Of a stretch of 64,000 nucleotides of DNA, positions 50,468-59,055 are shown piece by piece. Source of the DNA: Streptomyces sp. NBC_01241 (GTDB lineage: Bacteria > Actinomycetota > Actinomycetes > Streptomycetales > Streptomycetaceae); the NCBI RefSeq assembly GCF_041435435.1, contig NZ_CP108494.1, positions 2,204,501-2,268,500 on the forward strand, in the 5' to 3' direction. The notes under the pieces are model-generated. The model did not search any database and was not told the DNA's origin. It saw only the letters and a program-made list of their open reading frames with translations. The translations under genes were made by a program, and so were the position numbers. Within the stretch, counting starts at the first letter, position 1. The number at the start of each line of letters is the position of its first letter.

Positions 50468-51832
50468 CTAGACGCGCGAAAGGCGCTTCAGGAGCAAGAC
50501 GGACGCAACGGGCCTGGCGCCCGCCTTCGCCACTCCATCGGCGACTTCACGGTCGGTGGAGACCACCACGACCGGCCGACCCGGCGGTTCGGCGCGCGCC
50601 AGCTGGCGAATGAGTTCGTCCGCGGTCACACCGGGCTTGCTGAACAGCACCCGGACCCCGCGCGGCGGTGCGAGCAGTACCGGGGCGGCCAGTTCGGCCC
50701 CGTCGAAGACGCAGGTCATCTCCGCGCCGGTCTGTGCCGCGAGCACCGCGAGACCGCCCAGCAGCCGCAACCGCTGCTTCTCCAGCGGCAGCTGCGGATA
50801 GCCGGTCTTGGTGACGTTGTAGCCGTCCACGATCAGATGCGCCTGCGGCAGCGCGAGCAACTGGTCGAGCAGGGCCGGATCGGTCTCCGAAAGCGCCCTG
50901 ACCGCAATGTCCTTGGGCGACATCCGGCCGGGCTCGACCGCGTCGACACTGTCCGCGGGGCGGATCGATGAGGGGGGCAGGGCCAGTTCGCGACGGAGCC
51001 CACGGGCCGCGTCGAGCACCGTGTCCAGCAGCAGCCGCAACCGCATGTCCTCGACCGAACGGCCTTCCCTGGCGGCCCTGCGCCCCGCCTCGACGGCCGC
51101 CTCGGCCTCACCGAGCCGCGCCTTGAGCCGACGGGTCTCGCTCTCGGCCGCAGAGACCTGGGCCGCCGCCTCGGCCCGCGCGGCATCGGACTCGGCCCGG
51201 CTGCGGCGCAGCGCGGCCTCGCCGCGCTTGACCTCGTTGACGGCGCTGCGCAGTTTGCGCTGGAGGGAATCGGCCTCCTTGCGGACCGCGTCCAGCTCGC
51301 CGCGGAGCCGTTCGGTCTCGCTCTTCGTCTGGGCGCGGGCGTGCGCGAGTTCCTCGCGCAGCCGTTCCAGTTCGCGGCGGCTCTCCTCGTCGGCACGCTC
51401 CGCGTCGGCCCGATGGGCCTCCTCGCCCGCGGCGGCGACCAGCTTCACCCAGCCGGCCGGGCGCAGCACGTAGGCCGCGGCGGCCACATCGACGGGGTCG
51501 GCGGCGGCAGGCGGCGAACCCGCCTCCAGCGCGGCGGTCAGCTCCGGCTGCCCCTCCTTGAGCCGTTCACCGATCCGCTGACGGAACAGCGCGTCGCCCT
51601 CCAGGGCGGCCGCCATCGCGTTCCCGGCGAACTTGGCGCGCCGGGTCGGGGTGAAGCGGGCGTACTGTCTCAGCTGGGCCGGGAGTTCGGTGATCGTCAG
51701 GCCACCGAACGCGTCCGATACCAGCGCGACAACCCGTCGCCGTACAGCTTCGGGCAGCGGGCGGTCGAGCGCCTCGACGGCTTCGCCGGCCGCCTCGGCC
51801 GGTTCTGCGCCGCTAGCGGGCTGCTCCACCAT
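50468..51832 (-). CDS. NYN-domain (YacP-like) putative RNA nuclease with coiled coil
   Basis: 454 residues. Residues ~1-130 are a helical domain. About 140-265 is a long Arg/Glu/Ala coiled coil. The C-terminal NYN/PIN-like domain starts His-Leu-Ile-Val-Asp-Gly-Tyr-Asn-Val-Thr-Lys near residue 338, then has Val-Phe-Asp-Gly-Ala-Glu and Val-Val-Ser-Thr-Asp-Arg-Glu-Val. The Asp residues match PIN-fold metal ligands. YacP/Rae1 relatives cut mRNA on ribosomes; the coiled coil here is an addition. The small zinc-ribbon gene lies just upstream on the same strand. Confidence 0.87.
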   Translation of the reverse strand: MVEQPASGAEPAEAAGEAVEALDRPLPEAVRRRVVALVSDAFGGLTITELPAQLRQYARFTPTRRAKFAGNAMAAALEGDALFRQRIGERLKEGQPELTAALEAGSPPAAADPVDVAAAAYVLRPAGWVKLVAAAGEEAHRADAERADEESRRELERLREELAHARAQTKSETERLRGELDAVRKEADSLQRKLRSAVNEVKRGEAALRRSRAESDAARAEAAAQVSAAESETRRLKARLGEAEAAVEAGRRAAREGRSVEDMRLRLLLDTVLDAARGLRRELALPPSSIRPADSVDAVEPGRMSPKDIAVRALSETDPALLDQLLALPQAHLIVDGYNVTKTGYPQLPLEKQRLRLLGGLAVLAAQTGAEMTCVFDGAELAAPVLLAPPRGVRVLFSKPGVTADELIRQLARAEPPGRPVVVVSTDREVADGVAKAGARPVASVLLLKRLSRV

Positions 51833-51866
51833 CCGTCACCCCAAATTGTCTGTACGCACGCCTCCG

Positions 51867-52109
51867 TCAGGAGTCGGCACCCGGCCTGGCCACCAGTTCG
51901 ATCTGATCCACCGCGTTGCACCAACGGCAGCGAACCGACTCGATGGTCTCACTGACCACCTCGCGCTCCTCGACGGTGGACTCCCCGGCCAGGTCGAGAT
52001 GGACGTACTCGACGACCTTGGACGAGCGCGTCACGTCGAAGCGCGTGAGATTTCCGCAGAGCGTGCAACGCCAGCGGGTCCCGTCGGTCGGCTGGGGAAC
52101 CGTCGTCAT
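51867..52109 (-). CDS. Small zinc-ribbon protein
   Basis: 80 residues from ATG 52109 (GAGGA just upstream). Two Cys pairs (Cys-Thr-Leu-Cys-Gly-Asn near residue 15, Cys-Arg-Trp-Cys-Asn near residue 65) are separated by an acidic beta-rich loop and should bind one zinc ion. No further function is recognisable. The gene is 34 bp upstream of the NYN gene on the same strand. Confidence 0.8.
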   Translation of the reverse strand: MTTVPQPTDGTRWRCTLCGNLTRFDVTRSSKVVEYVHLDLAGESTVEEREVVSETIESVRCRWCNAVDQIELVARPGADS

Positions 52110-52270
52110 CGTGCGTCCTCTTTCGTCGAGCCTCGTGCCGTCTGCTTCAAGGATCTCGCGGTGCGCCGTCGAACTGCGGATGTCCTGCCGTAACCCTACG
52201 GCCTCGGTGCGTCCCCCGGACACGGCGAGGCGGTCTGTCCCGTTCCCTCCGCTTGCGTCATGCTCTGTTC

Positions 52271-53023
52271 ATGATCGATCGGCGTGCCGCGGCCGGCAGA
52301 CTGACCAGTGGACTCCTGCGGACTGTCACCTCGGGCGGACCGTCCGTGACCCACGCCCTGATCGCCCTGTGCTGCCTGGTCTTCCTGATCAGTCCGCTCT
52401 CCGGCTTCAATCCGTCCTACGGCAACGCCGACGCCCTGCTCGCCGCCCAGGCGGGGTACTTCGAACAATGGGGCGTGATCCCGAGCGAGCTGTGGGACGG
52501 CTCCGGACGCGCCCTGCTCACCCCGCTCACCGCCCTCTTCGTGCACGGCAGCTGGCTGCATCTGCTCGGCAACATGCTCTTCCTGTACGTGTTCGGGGTG
52601 ATGACCGAGGAACGCATGGGCCGTACCGAGTTCACCTTCTTCTACGTCGCCTGCGGCTACCTCGCCCTGGTCGCCTACGCCGCCGCGCACGCCACGTCCG
52701 ACGAGACGCTCGTCGGCGCGTCGGGGGCGATCTCGGCGGTGCTCGGGGCGTTCCTCTACCTGTTCCCCAGGGCCCGGGTCACGAGCCTGTTCCCGTTCCT
52801 CTTCTTCCTGCCGCTGCGCTTCCCCGCCTGGATCGTGCTGATCTTCTGGTTCGCCCTGCAGTGGCTGGCGGTCCAGCGCGCGGGCAGCGGAGGGCCGGGG
52901 GTGGCGTATCTGGCCCATGTGGTCGGCTTCGCCCTCGGCTTTCTCTACGCCTGGGGGCGTTACCGGCGTACGGATAGAGTGAAGTCACCAGCCAGGGCCA
53001 CCGAGGGAGAAAGTCAGCCGTGA
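52271..53023 (+). CDS. Rhomboid family intramembrane serine protease
   Basis: 250 residues with six or more transmembrane helices. Family signatures: His-Gly-Ser-Trp-Leu-His-Leu-Leu-Gly-Asn-Met-Leu-Phe-Leu, Glu-Glu-Arg-Met-Gly-Arg, the catalytic Ser in Gly-Ala-Ser-Gly-Ala-Ile-Ser-Ala, and the catalytic His in Ala-His-Val-Val-Gly-Phe. It cleaves transmembrane substrates in the plane of the membrane; substrates are unknown. I chose ATG 52271, as the upstream TTG extension adds nothing. Its stop overlaps the RAM-domain gene (GTGA), indicating coupling. Confidence 0.92.
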   Translation: MIDRRAAAGRLTSGLLRTVTSGGPSVTHALIALCCLVFLISPLSGFNPSYGNADALLAAQAGYFEQWGVIPSELWDGSGRALLTPLTALFVHGSWLHLLGNMLFLYVFGVMTEERMGRTEFTFFYVACGYLALVAYAAAHATSDETLVGASGAISAVLGAFLYLFPRARVTSLFPFLFFLPLRFPAWIVLIFWFALQWLAVQRAGSGGPGVAYLAHVVGFALGFLYAWGRYRRTDRVKSPARATEGESQP

Positions 53024-53301
53024 TCACCGCGATCGTGCTCATCAAAACCAGCGTGGACCGGATTCCCGAGATCGCCGAAGCCATCGCCGCGCTGGACAGC
53101 GTCAGCGAGGTCTTCTCGGTCACTGGTACCTACGACCTGATCGCCATGGTCCGGGTGGCCAAGCACGACGACCTGGCGGACGTCATCCCGGGCCGGATCA
53201 GCAAGATCCCCGGCGTCGAGGCCACCGATACGCATGTGGCGTTCCGTACGTACTCGCAGCATGACCTGGAGGCCGCCTTCGCCATCGGCCTCGACGCGTA
53301 G
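53020..53301 (+). CDS. Stand-alone Lrp/AsnC RAM (ligand-binding) domain protein
   Basis: 93 residues: a RAM/SAM ligand-binding domain without the DNA-binding half of Lrp/AsnC regulators. Repeated Ile/Val/Ala strands, Gly-Thr-Tyr-Asp-Leu-Ile-Ala-Met-Val and Ile-Pro-Gly-Val are typical. Proteins of this type bind amino acids and can modulate other Lrp proteins. The GTG has GGGAG 9 nt upstream and overlaps the rhomboid stop by 4 bp. Confidence 0.9.
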   Translation: MITAIVLIKTSVDRIPEIAEAIAALDSVSEVFSVTGTYDLIAMVRVAKHDDLADVIPGRISKIPGVEATDTHVAFRTYSQHDLEAAFAIGLDA

Positions 53302-53330
53302 GTGCGCCCCGCGTTACGGCGTAACACTTC

Positions 53331-53364
53331 GGAGGGGGACGGGCTCGGACGCCCGTCCCCCTCC
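53331..53364. terminator. Convergent terminator
   Basis: GGAGGGGGACGGGC and GCCCGTCCCCCTCC form a perfect 14-bp stem with a 6-nt loop, between the RAM-domain gene (+) and the aminotransferase gene (-). Confidence 0.9.
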
Positions 53365-53374
53365 TAGGTGCCCG

Positions 53375-54751
53375 TCAGAGCTTCGCTGCGCCCCGGTCCG
53401 GGACGCATCGGCCGTCCTCGGTGCGGTACTTCCACTGGGCGCCCTCGCTCACCAGCTCCTTGACCGCGCGGACGAAGCGCTCGATGTGCTCGTCCGGCGT
53501 ACCGGCCCCGAAGCTCACGCGGATCGCGTTCAGTGACCGCTCGCCCGGCCCGGCCTCCGGCGCGCCGCACTCGCCGGCCTCCTGCGGGTCGCTGCCCAGC
53601 AGGGTGCGGACCAGCGGGTGTGCGCAGAACAGTCCGTCGCGGACCCCGATGCCGTACTCGGCGGAGAGCGCGGCGGCGAAGTGCGAGCTGTTCCAGCCCT
53701 CCACCACGAAGGAGATGACGCCGACCCGCGGGGCGTCGTCGCCGAACAGCGAGAGCACCTTGACCTCGGGGACCTCGGCGAGACCGGTCCGGACCGCGGT
53801 GACGAGGTGCTGCTCCCGGGCGACCAGGTTGTCGAAGCCGGCCTCGGTGAGCGCCTTGCAGGCGGAGGCGATGGAGTACACGCCGATGACGTTGGGGGAA
53901 CCGGCCTCGTGCCGGGCCGCGGTGGTGTGCCACTCGACGTCCACACCGCCGTCGCCGCGCCGGGCGACCCTGCGCGAGGCGCCGCCGCCGGCCAGGTACG
54001 GCTCGGCGTCCCGCAGCCAGTCGGCCCGGCCCGCGAGCACGCCGGAGCCGAACGGCGCGTACAGCTTGTGCCCGGAGAAGGCGATCCAGTCGACGTCCAG
54101 GTCCGTGATGTCGACGGGGTGGTGCGGGGCGAGCTGCGCGGCATCCAGCACGATCCGGGCACCGTGCGCGTGCGCGGCAGCCGCCAGCTCCTTGACCGGC
54201 CACAGCTCACCGGTGACGTTGGAGGCCCCGGTGACACAGACCAGCGCGGGGCCGTAGGGGTCGCGGTCGGCGAGCGCCCGCTCCAGCGTCTCGACGGCCT
54301 GGGCCGGGGTGCGCGGGGCGTTCAGGTAGGTCACCTGGGCGTCGCGCCAGGGCAGCAGCGAGGCGTGGTGCTCAGTCTCGTACACGAAGACCTGGCAGTC
54401 GGCGGGGACGACGGCGGCCAGCAGGTTCAGGGAGTCGGTGGTCGACCGGGTGAAGATCACCTGGTCCTCGGCGCGGCATCCGAGGAACTCCGCGACCGTC
54501 GCGCGGCTGTTCTCGAAGAGGTCCGTGGAGAGCTGCGAAAGGTACCCGGCACCGCGGTGGACGCTGCCGTAGTACGGGGCGTACGCGGCGACGTCGTCCC
54601 AGACCCGCTGCAACGCCGGGGCGCTGGCGGCGTAGTCGAGAGCGGCGTACGTGACCTCGCCACCCGTGACGAGCGGAACCGATACATCCTTACCCAGAAC
54701 CGGCAGAGGGGTACAAAGCGACTGGTCGGCGGCAGCGGCGAAGACAGACAT
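53375..54751 (-). CDS. Class V aminotransferase (cysteine desulfurase-like)
   Basis: 458 residues, fold type I PLP enzyme. PLP Lys lies in Ala-Phe-Ser-Gly-His-Lys-Leu-Tyr-Ala-Pro-Phe-Gly-Ser-Gly. Asp in Val-Leu-Asp-Ala-Ala-Gln and His-Ala-Ser in Thr-Glu-His-His-Ala-Ser line the cofactor. Phe-Thr-Arg-Ser-Thr-Thr-Asp-Ser is the family N-terminal signature. Residues around the expected mobile Cys loop include Gly-Leu-Phe-Cys-Ala-His. A SAM-IV-like riboswitch precedes it, so a role in sulfur/methionine metabolism is likely, for example moving sulfur from cysteine or a related amino acid. Confidence 0.88.
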   Translation of the reverse strand: MSVFAAAADQSLCTPLPVLGKDVSVPLVTGGEVTYAALDYAASAPALQRVWDDVAAYAPYYGSVHRGAGYLSQLSTDLFENSRATVAEFLGCRAEDQVIFTRSTTDSLNLLAAVVPADCQVFVYETEHHASLLPWRDAQVTYLNAPRTPAQAVETLERALADRDPYGPALVCVTGASNVTGELWPVKELAAAAHAHGARIVLDAAQLAPHHPVDITDLDVDWIAFSGHKLYAPFGSGVLAGRADWLRDAEPYLAGGGASRRVARRGDGGVDVEWHTTAARHEAGSPNVIGVYSIASACKALTEAGFDNLVAREQHLVTAVRTGLAEVPEVKVLSLFGDDAPRVGVISFVVEGWNSSHFAAALSAEYGIGVRDGLFCAHPLVRTLLGSDPQEAGECGAPEAGPGERSLNAIRVSFGAGTPDEHIERFVRAVKELVSEGAQWKYRTEDGRCVPDRGAAKL

Positions 54752-54924
54752 GGCGAACTCCCGTAACAGGCAGGCGAATCGCGTACGCCGGCGGATACGC
54801 GGCAGCGCAGCGGAAAGAGAAAAAGGGGGTGCGGAGGAGGGCCGAGAAGCCCTATCGCATTCGCTTGCTCACAAGAGACTCCCTAGGGACCAGGACCCCG
54901 GGGGCTGGCATTCACAGATGCCGA

Positions 54925-55046
54925 GGGGCCCGCGCTTGCCGCAGACCTCGCTGCCTACGGCCTGGTCTTCACCCGGGGCACCCCGCCACGGACGGAGGGT
55001 TGCCGGACAGCGGGCCGGGGCCGTAGTCGCTGTCACTCATGACCTG
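54925..55046 (-). promoter_or_regulatory. SAM-IV-like riboswitch
   Basis: On the minus strand the SAM-I/IV core blocks appear in order: GGTCATGAGTGACAGC, GCTGTCCGGCAACCCTCC, GGCGGGGTGCCCCGGGTGA and AGACC. A 3' part follows with GAGGTCTGCGGCAAGCGCGG, typical of the actinobacterial SAM-IV form. A possible promoter (TTGCGC 55075-55080, CAAGAT 55053-55058, 16-bp spacing) lies just upstream. The 416-bp leader gap 54752-55167 holds no gene. Confidence 0.88.
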
Positions 55047-55129
55047 CGCAGCATCTTGCCATACGTCCGTCGGCGCGCAAGGCGCGGTCCAGGATCCGGA
55101 CCGCACCCCGCGTCACCTTCCGTCCGTTC

Positions 55130-55168
55130 AGAGGCTGTCGGGCGACCGGAGGTCGTCCGACAGCCTCT
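55130..55168. terminator. trpD terminator
   Basis: AGAGGCTGTCGG-CGACC and GGTCG-CCGACAGCCTCT form an 18-bp stem with one mismatch and a short loop, ending at the trpD stop (minus strand). Confidence 0.88.
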
Positions 55169-56232
55169 CAGGCGTTGCTGACCGCCACCCAGCGCTCCAG
55201 TGCCTGCCGGGCCGCTCCCGAGTCGATGGACTCGGCGGCCTTCTCGATCCCGGCGGCGATCTGCTCGTTGAGCCTGCCGTCCGTCGGGTCCAGGGCCACC
55301 AGTGCCGCCGCGGAGTTGAGCAGCACGGCCTCCCGCGCCGGCCCGTGCTCGCCCGCCAGCACCCGGCGGGCCACGTCCGCGTTGTACGAGGGGTCGCCAC
55401 CGCGCAGCGCCTGTGGCGGCACCAGTTCCAGACCGACGTCGCGCGGGTCGAACGCCTCCTCGCGCACCGATCCGTCCCGGACCACCCAGACGCGTGACGT
55501 CGCGGTCGTCGTCAGCTCGTCCAGGCCGTCGTCACCGCGGAAGACCAGCGCCGAATTGCCGCGCTCGGCGAGGACACCGGCGACGATGGGCGCCATCCGC
55601 AGATCGGCGACGCCGATGGCCTGCGAGCGCACCTTCGCCGGGTTGGTGAGCGGCCCCAGGATGTTGAACGTCGTCGGGGCACCGAGTTCCTTGCGGGCCC
55701 TGGCCACGTAGCGCAGAGCGGGGTGGAACTTCACCGCGAAGCAGAGGGTGATGCCCGCTTCCTCGGCGACTTCGACGACCCGCTGCGCACTGAGCTCCAG
55801 GTTGACGCCGAGTCTCTCCAGCACGTCGGAGGAACCGCTCGCCGACGAGGAGGCGCGGTTGCCGTGCTTGACGACCTTGGCGCCGGTGCCCGCGATGACG
55901 ATCGCCGACATCGTGGAGATGTTGACCGTCTTGGCGAGGTCGCCGCCGGTGCCGACGATGTCGACGGTACGACCGGGTACGTGGATGGTGTGGGCGTGCT
56001 CGTACATCGCGCGCACCAGGCCGGACACCTCGCCGACCGTCTCGCCCTTGGCCCGCAGGGCCACCGCGAAACCGGCGATCTGCACATCGCTCGCCTCACC
56101 GCTCATGATGCGGTCCATCGCCCACGCGGTGTCGTCCGCGGTCAGGTTCTCGCCACGCAGCAGCGGGTTCAGCAGGCCGGGCCAGGAACGGTCCGCCACG
56201 CTGTCGCCGCCGACCGGGGTCACAACGTTCAT
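55168..56232 (-). CDS. trpD: Anthranilate phosphoribosyltransferase
   Basis: 354 residues from ATG 56232 with AGGAG upstream. It joins anthranilate and PRPP, the step after TrpE. Signatures: [20 protein letters not shown], and Gly-Asp-Asp-Gly-Leu-Asp-Glu. It lies 25 kb from trpE and next to the respiratory qcr operon, with no leader peptide of its own that I can see. Confidence 0.95.
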   Translation of the reverse strand: MNVVTPVGGDSVADRSWPGLLNPLLRGENLTADDTAWAMDRIMSGEASDVQIAGFAVALRAKGETVGEVSGLVRAMYEHAHTIHVPGRTVDIVGTGGDLAKTVNISTMSAIVIAGTGAKVVKHGNRASSSASGSSDVLERLGVNLELSAQRVVEVAEEAGITLCFAVKFHPALRYVARARKELGAPTTFNILGPLTNPAKVRSQAIGVADLRMAPIVAGVLAERGNSALVFRGDDGLDELTTTATSRVWVVRDGSVREEAFDPRDVGLELVPPQALRGGDPSYNADVARRVLAGEHGPAREAVLLNSAAALVALDPTDGRLNEQIAAGIEKAAESIDSGAARQALERWVAVSNA

Positions 56233-56302
56233 GGTCCGCTCCTGGGGTCCACAGCCGATAAAGGGGATAGCCCCCACCCTATCGAGGGCCGGGGACAGCG
56301 AA

Positions 56303-56331
56303 GAGCCCCGTCCATCGGATGGACGGGGCTC
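56303..56331. terminator. Terminator of the ctaE-qcrCAB operon
   Basis: GAGCCCCGTCCAT (56303-56315) pairs with ATGGACGGGGCTC (56319-56331), a perfect 13-bp stem with a CGG loop, 26 bp after the qcrB stop. Confidence 0.93.
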
Positions 56332-56356
56332 CTGCTGTGGCGATCAGTTCAGGCGA

Positions 56357-58006
56357 TCAGTGGTGACCGTGGCCGCTGGTGATCTCCTTGTACTCCTCGA
56401 CGGTGGGCTTGGCGATCTGGTTGTCCTCGCCGTAGTACCCCTTGCTGAGCTTGGCACGCAGCTTCTGCAGGGCGGACACCTTGCGCTCGACACCGTTCTC
56501 GTCGACCGTCGGGCCGATCTCGACCGGCTTGTACTGCTCGTGCGCGGTGAGCGTGTGCAGCTGCTCGGGGCCGAGCGGCTCGTGGATCTCGACGAACTCA
56601 CCGTGCGGCAGGCGCTTGATCATGCCGGACTCACGCCCGTGCAGCACCTTCTCCTTGTCACGGCGCTGGAGGCCGAGGCAGATCCGCCGAGTGGCGATGA
56701 ACGCGAGGACCGGTCCCACGAAGATGAAGATCCGGATGAACCAGGAGATGGCGTTCAGCGACAGGTGGAAGTGCGTGGCCCACAGGTCGTTGCCACCGCC
56801 GATGAAGACGATGACGTACTCGGTGATCCAGGCGACGCCGAAGGCCGTCCGGGTCGGGGCGTTGCGCGGGCGGTCCAGGATGTGGTGCTCGCGCTTGTCC
56901 CCGCTGATCCAGGACTCGATGAACGGGTAGACCGCGATGACCGCGAGCACCAGCCCGAAGACCATCAGCGGGATGAACACACCCAGGACGAGCGTGTGAC
57001 CCCAGAGGTTGATCTCCCAGCCGGGCATCACTCGGATCAGACCCTCGGCGAAGCCCATGTACCAGTCGGGCTGGGCGCCGGTGGACACCTGGTCCGGGCG
57101 GTACGGGCCGATGGCCCAGATCGGGTTGATCGAGGCGATGGCCGCGATGATGGCGATGATGCCGAAGACCAGGAAGAAGAAGCCACCGGCCTTCGCCATG
57201 TACACCGGCAGCAGCGGCATGCCGACGACGTTCTTGTTGGTGCGGCCGGGACCCGCGAACTGCGTGTGCTTGTGGTAGAAGACCAGGATCAGGTGCGCCA
57301 CCAGCAGGCCGAGCATGATGCCCGGCAGCAGCAGGATGTGGATCGAGTAGAACCGGGCGACGAAGTCGTGGCCGGGGAACTCGCCGCCGAACAGGAACAT
57401 CGAGATGTACGTGCCGACGACCGGCATCGACAGGATCGCGCCCTGGGTGAAGCGGACACCCGTACCGGACAGCAGGTCGTCCGGGAGCGAGTAGCCGGTG
57501 AAGCCGGTGAACATACCCAGCACGAACAGCAGGAAGCCGAACAGCCAGTTGATCTCACGCGGCTTGCGGAACGCACCCGTGAAGAAGACGCGCATCATGT
57601 GCACGAACATGCCGGCCAGGAAGATCAGCGCGGCCCAGTGGTGGATCTGGCGAACCAGCAGGCCACCGCGGACGTCGAAGCTGATGTCCAGTGTCGAGGC
57701 GTAGGCCTCGGACATCTTGATGCCCTGCATCGGCTCGTACGAGCCGTGGTACACGACCTCGTTCATGCTCGGGTGGAAGAACAGCGTCAGATACACACCC
57801 GTGAGGATGATGATGATGAAGCTGTAGAGGGCGATCTCACCGAGCATGAAGGACCAGTGGTCCGGGAAGATCTTGCGCATGTTGGCCTTGGCCAGGGAGT
57901 AGATCCCGAGCCGGCCGTCCGCCCAGTCGGCCACCCGCTCGCCGGCGGGCGCCTTGCGATTGCCCGGTGCGGCGGCACCGGGTGTGTTCGTGGTCGCAGT
58001 ACTCAT
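56357..58006 (-). CDS. qcrB: Cytochrome bc1 complex cytochrome b subunit
   Basis: 549 residues, longer than mitochondrial cytochrome b, as usual for actinobacteria. Eight or more transmembrane helices. Heme ligands are visible as Gln-Ile-His-His-Trp and Val-His-Met-Met-Arg-Val-Phe in one helix, with further His in Ser-Ile-His-Ile-Leu and Ala-His-Leu. Gln-Pro-Asp-Trp-Tyr (in place of PEWY) marks the quinol site. A ~120-residue soluble C-terminus with a Gly-His-Gly-His-His end follows. It overlaps qcrA by ATGA. Confidence 0.97.
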   Translation of the reverse strand: MSTATTNTPGAAAPGNRKAPAGERVADWADGRLGIYSLAKANMRKIFPDHWSFMLGEIALYSFIIIILTGVYLTLFFHPSMNEVVYHGSYEPMQGIKMSEAYASTLDISFDVRGGLLVRQIHHWAALIFLAGMFVHMMRVFFTGAFRKPREINWLFGFLLFVLGMFTGFTGYSLPDDLLSGTGVRFTQGAILSMPVVGTYISMFLFGGEFPGHDFVARFYSIHILLLPGIMLGLLVAHLILVFYHKHTQFAGPGRTNKNVVGMPLLPVYMAKAGGFFFLVFGIIAIIAAIASINPIWAIGPYRPDQVSTGAQPDWYMGFAEGLIRVMPGWEINLWGHTLVLGVFIPLMVFGLVLAVIAVYPFIESWISGDKREHHILDRPRNAPTRTAFGVAWITEYVIVFIGGGNDLWATHFHLSLNAISWFIRIFIFVGPVLAFIATRRICLGLQRRDKEKVLHGRESGMIKRLPHGEFVEIHEPLGPEQLHTLTAHEQYKPVEIGPTVDENGVERKVSALQKLRAKLSKGYYGEDNQIAKPTVEEYKEITSGHGHH

Positions 58007-59055
58007 CCGCGCTCCCAGAATGCAGGACCGACGGGCTCTTCGAAGTCACCGAGCGCCTCGAGGTTGCCCTCGCTGTTCACGCCGATCCGCAGCTGCGGAA
58101 GGGCATGACCGGCCGGACCGAAGATGACGCGGGCGCCGTCGGAGAGGTCGAAGGTGGACTGGTGGCACGGGCAGAGCACGTGGTGCGTCTGCTGCTCGTA
58201 CAGGCTGATCGGGCAGCCGACGTGGGTGCAGATCTTGGAGAAGGCCACGATGCCCTCGTGGGCCCACTCGCGCTCGCGCTTGTCCTTGATGTTCTTCGGC
58301 TCGATGCGGATGATCATCAGCGCGGCCTTGGCGATCTGGTTCTGGAAGTCCTCCGCTTCCTCCGTCAGCCCCTCGGGCATGGCGAAGGTCAGCGAACCGA
58401 CGGCGACGTCCTCGGGACGCAGCGGCAGCATCGTGTTCATGTTGATGAGCTGCTTGCCCTTGGCCCACAGGGTGTTGCGGAGCTTCTTCTCCGGCAGCGG
58501 ACCGAGGTCGCGCAGCAGCACCACACCGGAGAGCGGCACCAGGGCCAGCGCGCCGAACATGGTGTTGCGGATCAGCTTGCGCCGACCGAGCGCGGACTCC
58601 TGGGCACCTGCCGCGAAGTCGGCGAGAACCTTCGCCTTGACCTCGGGCTCGGCCTGGATGGCGTGCCGGTCGTCGGCGACCTCCACGTCGGACATCAGGG
58701 TGCGCGCCCAGTGGACGGCACCTGCGCCGATCGCGAAGAGGGCCACGCCCAGGGTCAGACCCAGGGAGAAGTTGAGCGCGCTCACATGGCCGAAGGGCCA
58801 GATGTACACGATCTTGTCGACCGGGAAGATGACGTAGGAGGCGATGAAGCCGACCGTCGCCAGCATGGACAGCGTGAACATGAGCGCGACGGTGCGCTCG
58901 GAGCGCTTCGCGGCACGTTCGTCGATGTCCTGGATGCGCGGCTTGTGGGCCGGCAGCCCCGGGTCGGCGAACGGGTCGTCCGCGACCGCTACCGCGCCGT
59001 GCGCGTGGTCCTGCTCAGCGGGCAGGTTCTCGTCTGGAATCTCTTGGCTACTCAT
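58003..59055 (-). CDS. qcrA: Cytochrome bc1 complex Rieske iron-sulfur subunit
   Basis: 350 residues. Three N-terminal transmembrane helices (actinobacterial form, not the single helix of mitochondria). The Rieske domain has Cys-Thr-His-Val-Gly-Cys and Cys-Pro-Cys-His-Gln-Ser, giving the two Cys and two His ligands of the [2Fe-2S] cluster. It passes electrons from quinol to QcrC. It overlaps both qcrC upstream and qcrB downstream by 4 bp, so the three subunits are made together. Confidence 0.97.
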   Translation of the reverse strand: MSSQEIPDENLPAEQDHAHGAVAVADDPFADPGLPAHKPRIQDIDERAAKRSERTVALMFTLSMLATVGFIASYVIFPVDKIVYIWPFGHVSALNFSLGLTLGVALFAIGAGAVHWARTLMSDVEVADDRHAIQAEPEVKAKVLADFAAGAQESALGRRKLIRNTMFGALALVPLSGVVLLRDLGPLPEKKLRNTLWAKGKQLINMNTMLPLRPEDVAVGSLTFAMPEGLTEEAEDFQNQIAKAALMIIRIEPKNIKDKREREWAHEGIVAFSKICTHVGCPISLYEQQTHHVLCPCHQSTFDLSDGARVIFGPAGHALPQLRIGVNSEGNLEALGDFEEPVGPAFWERG

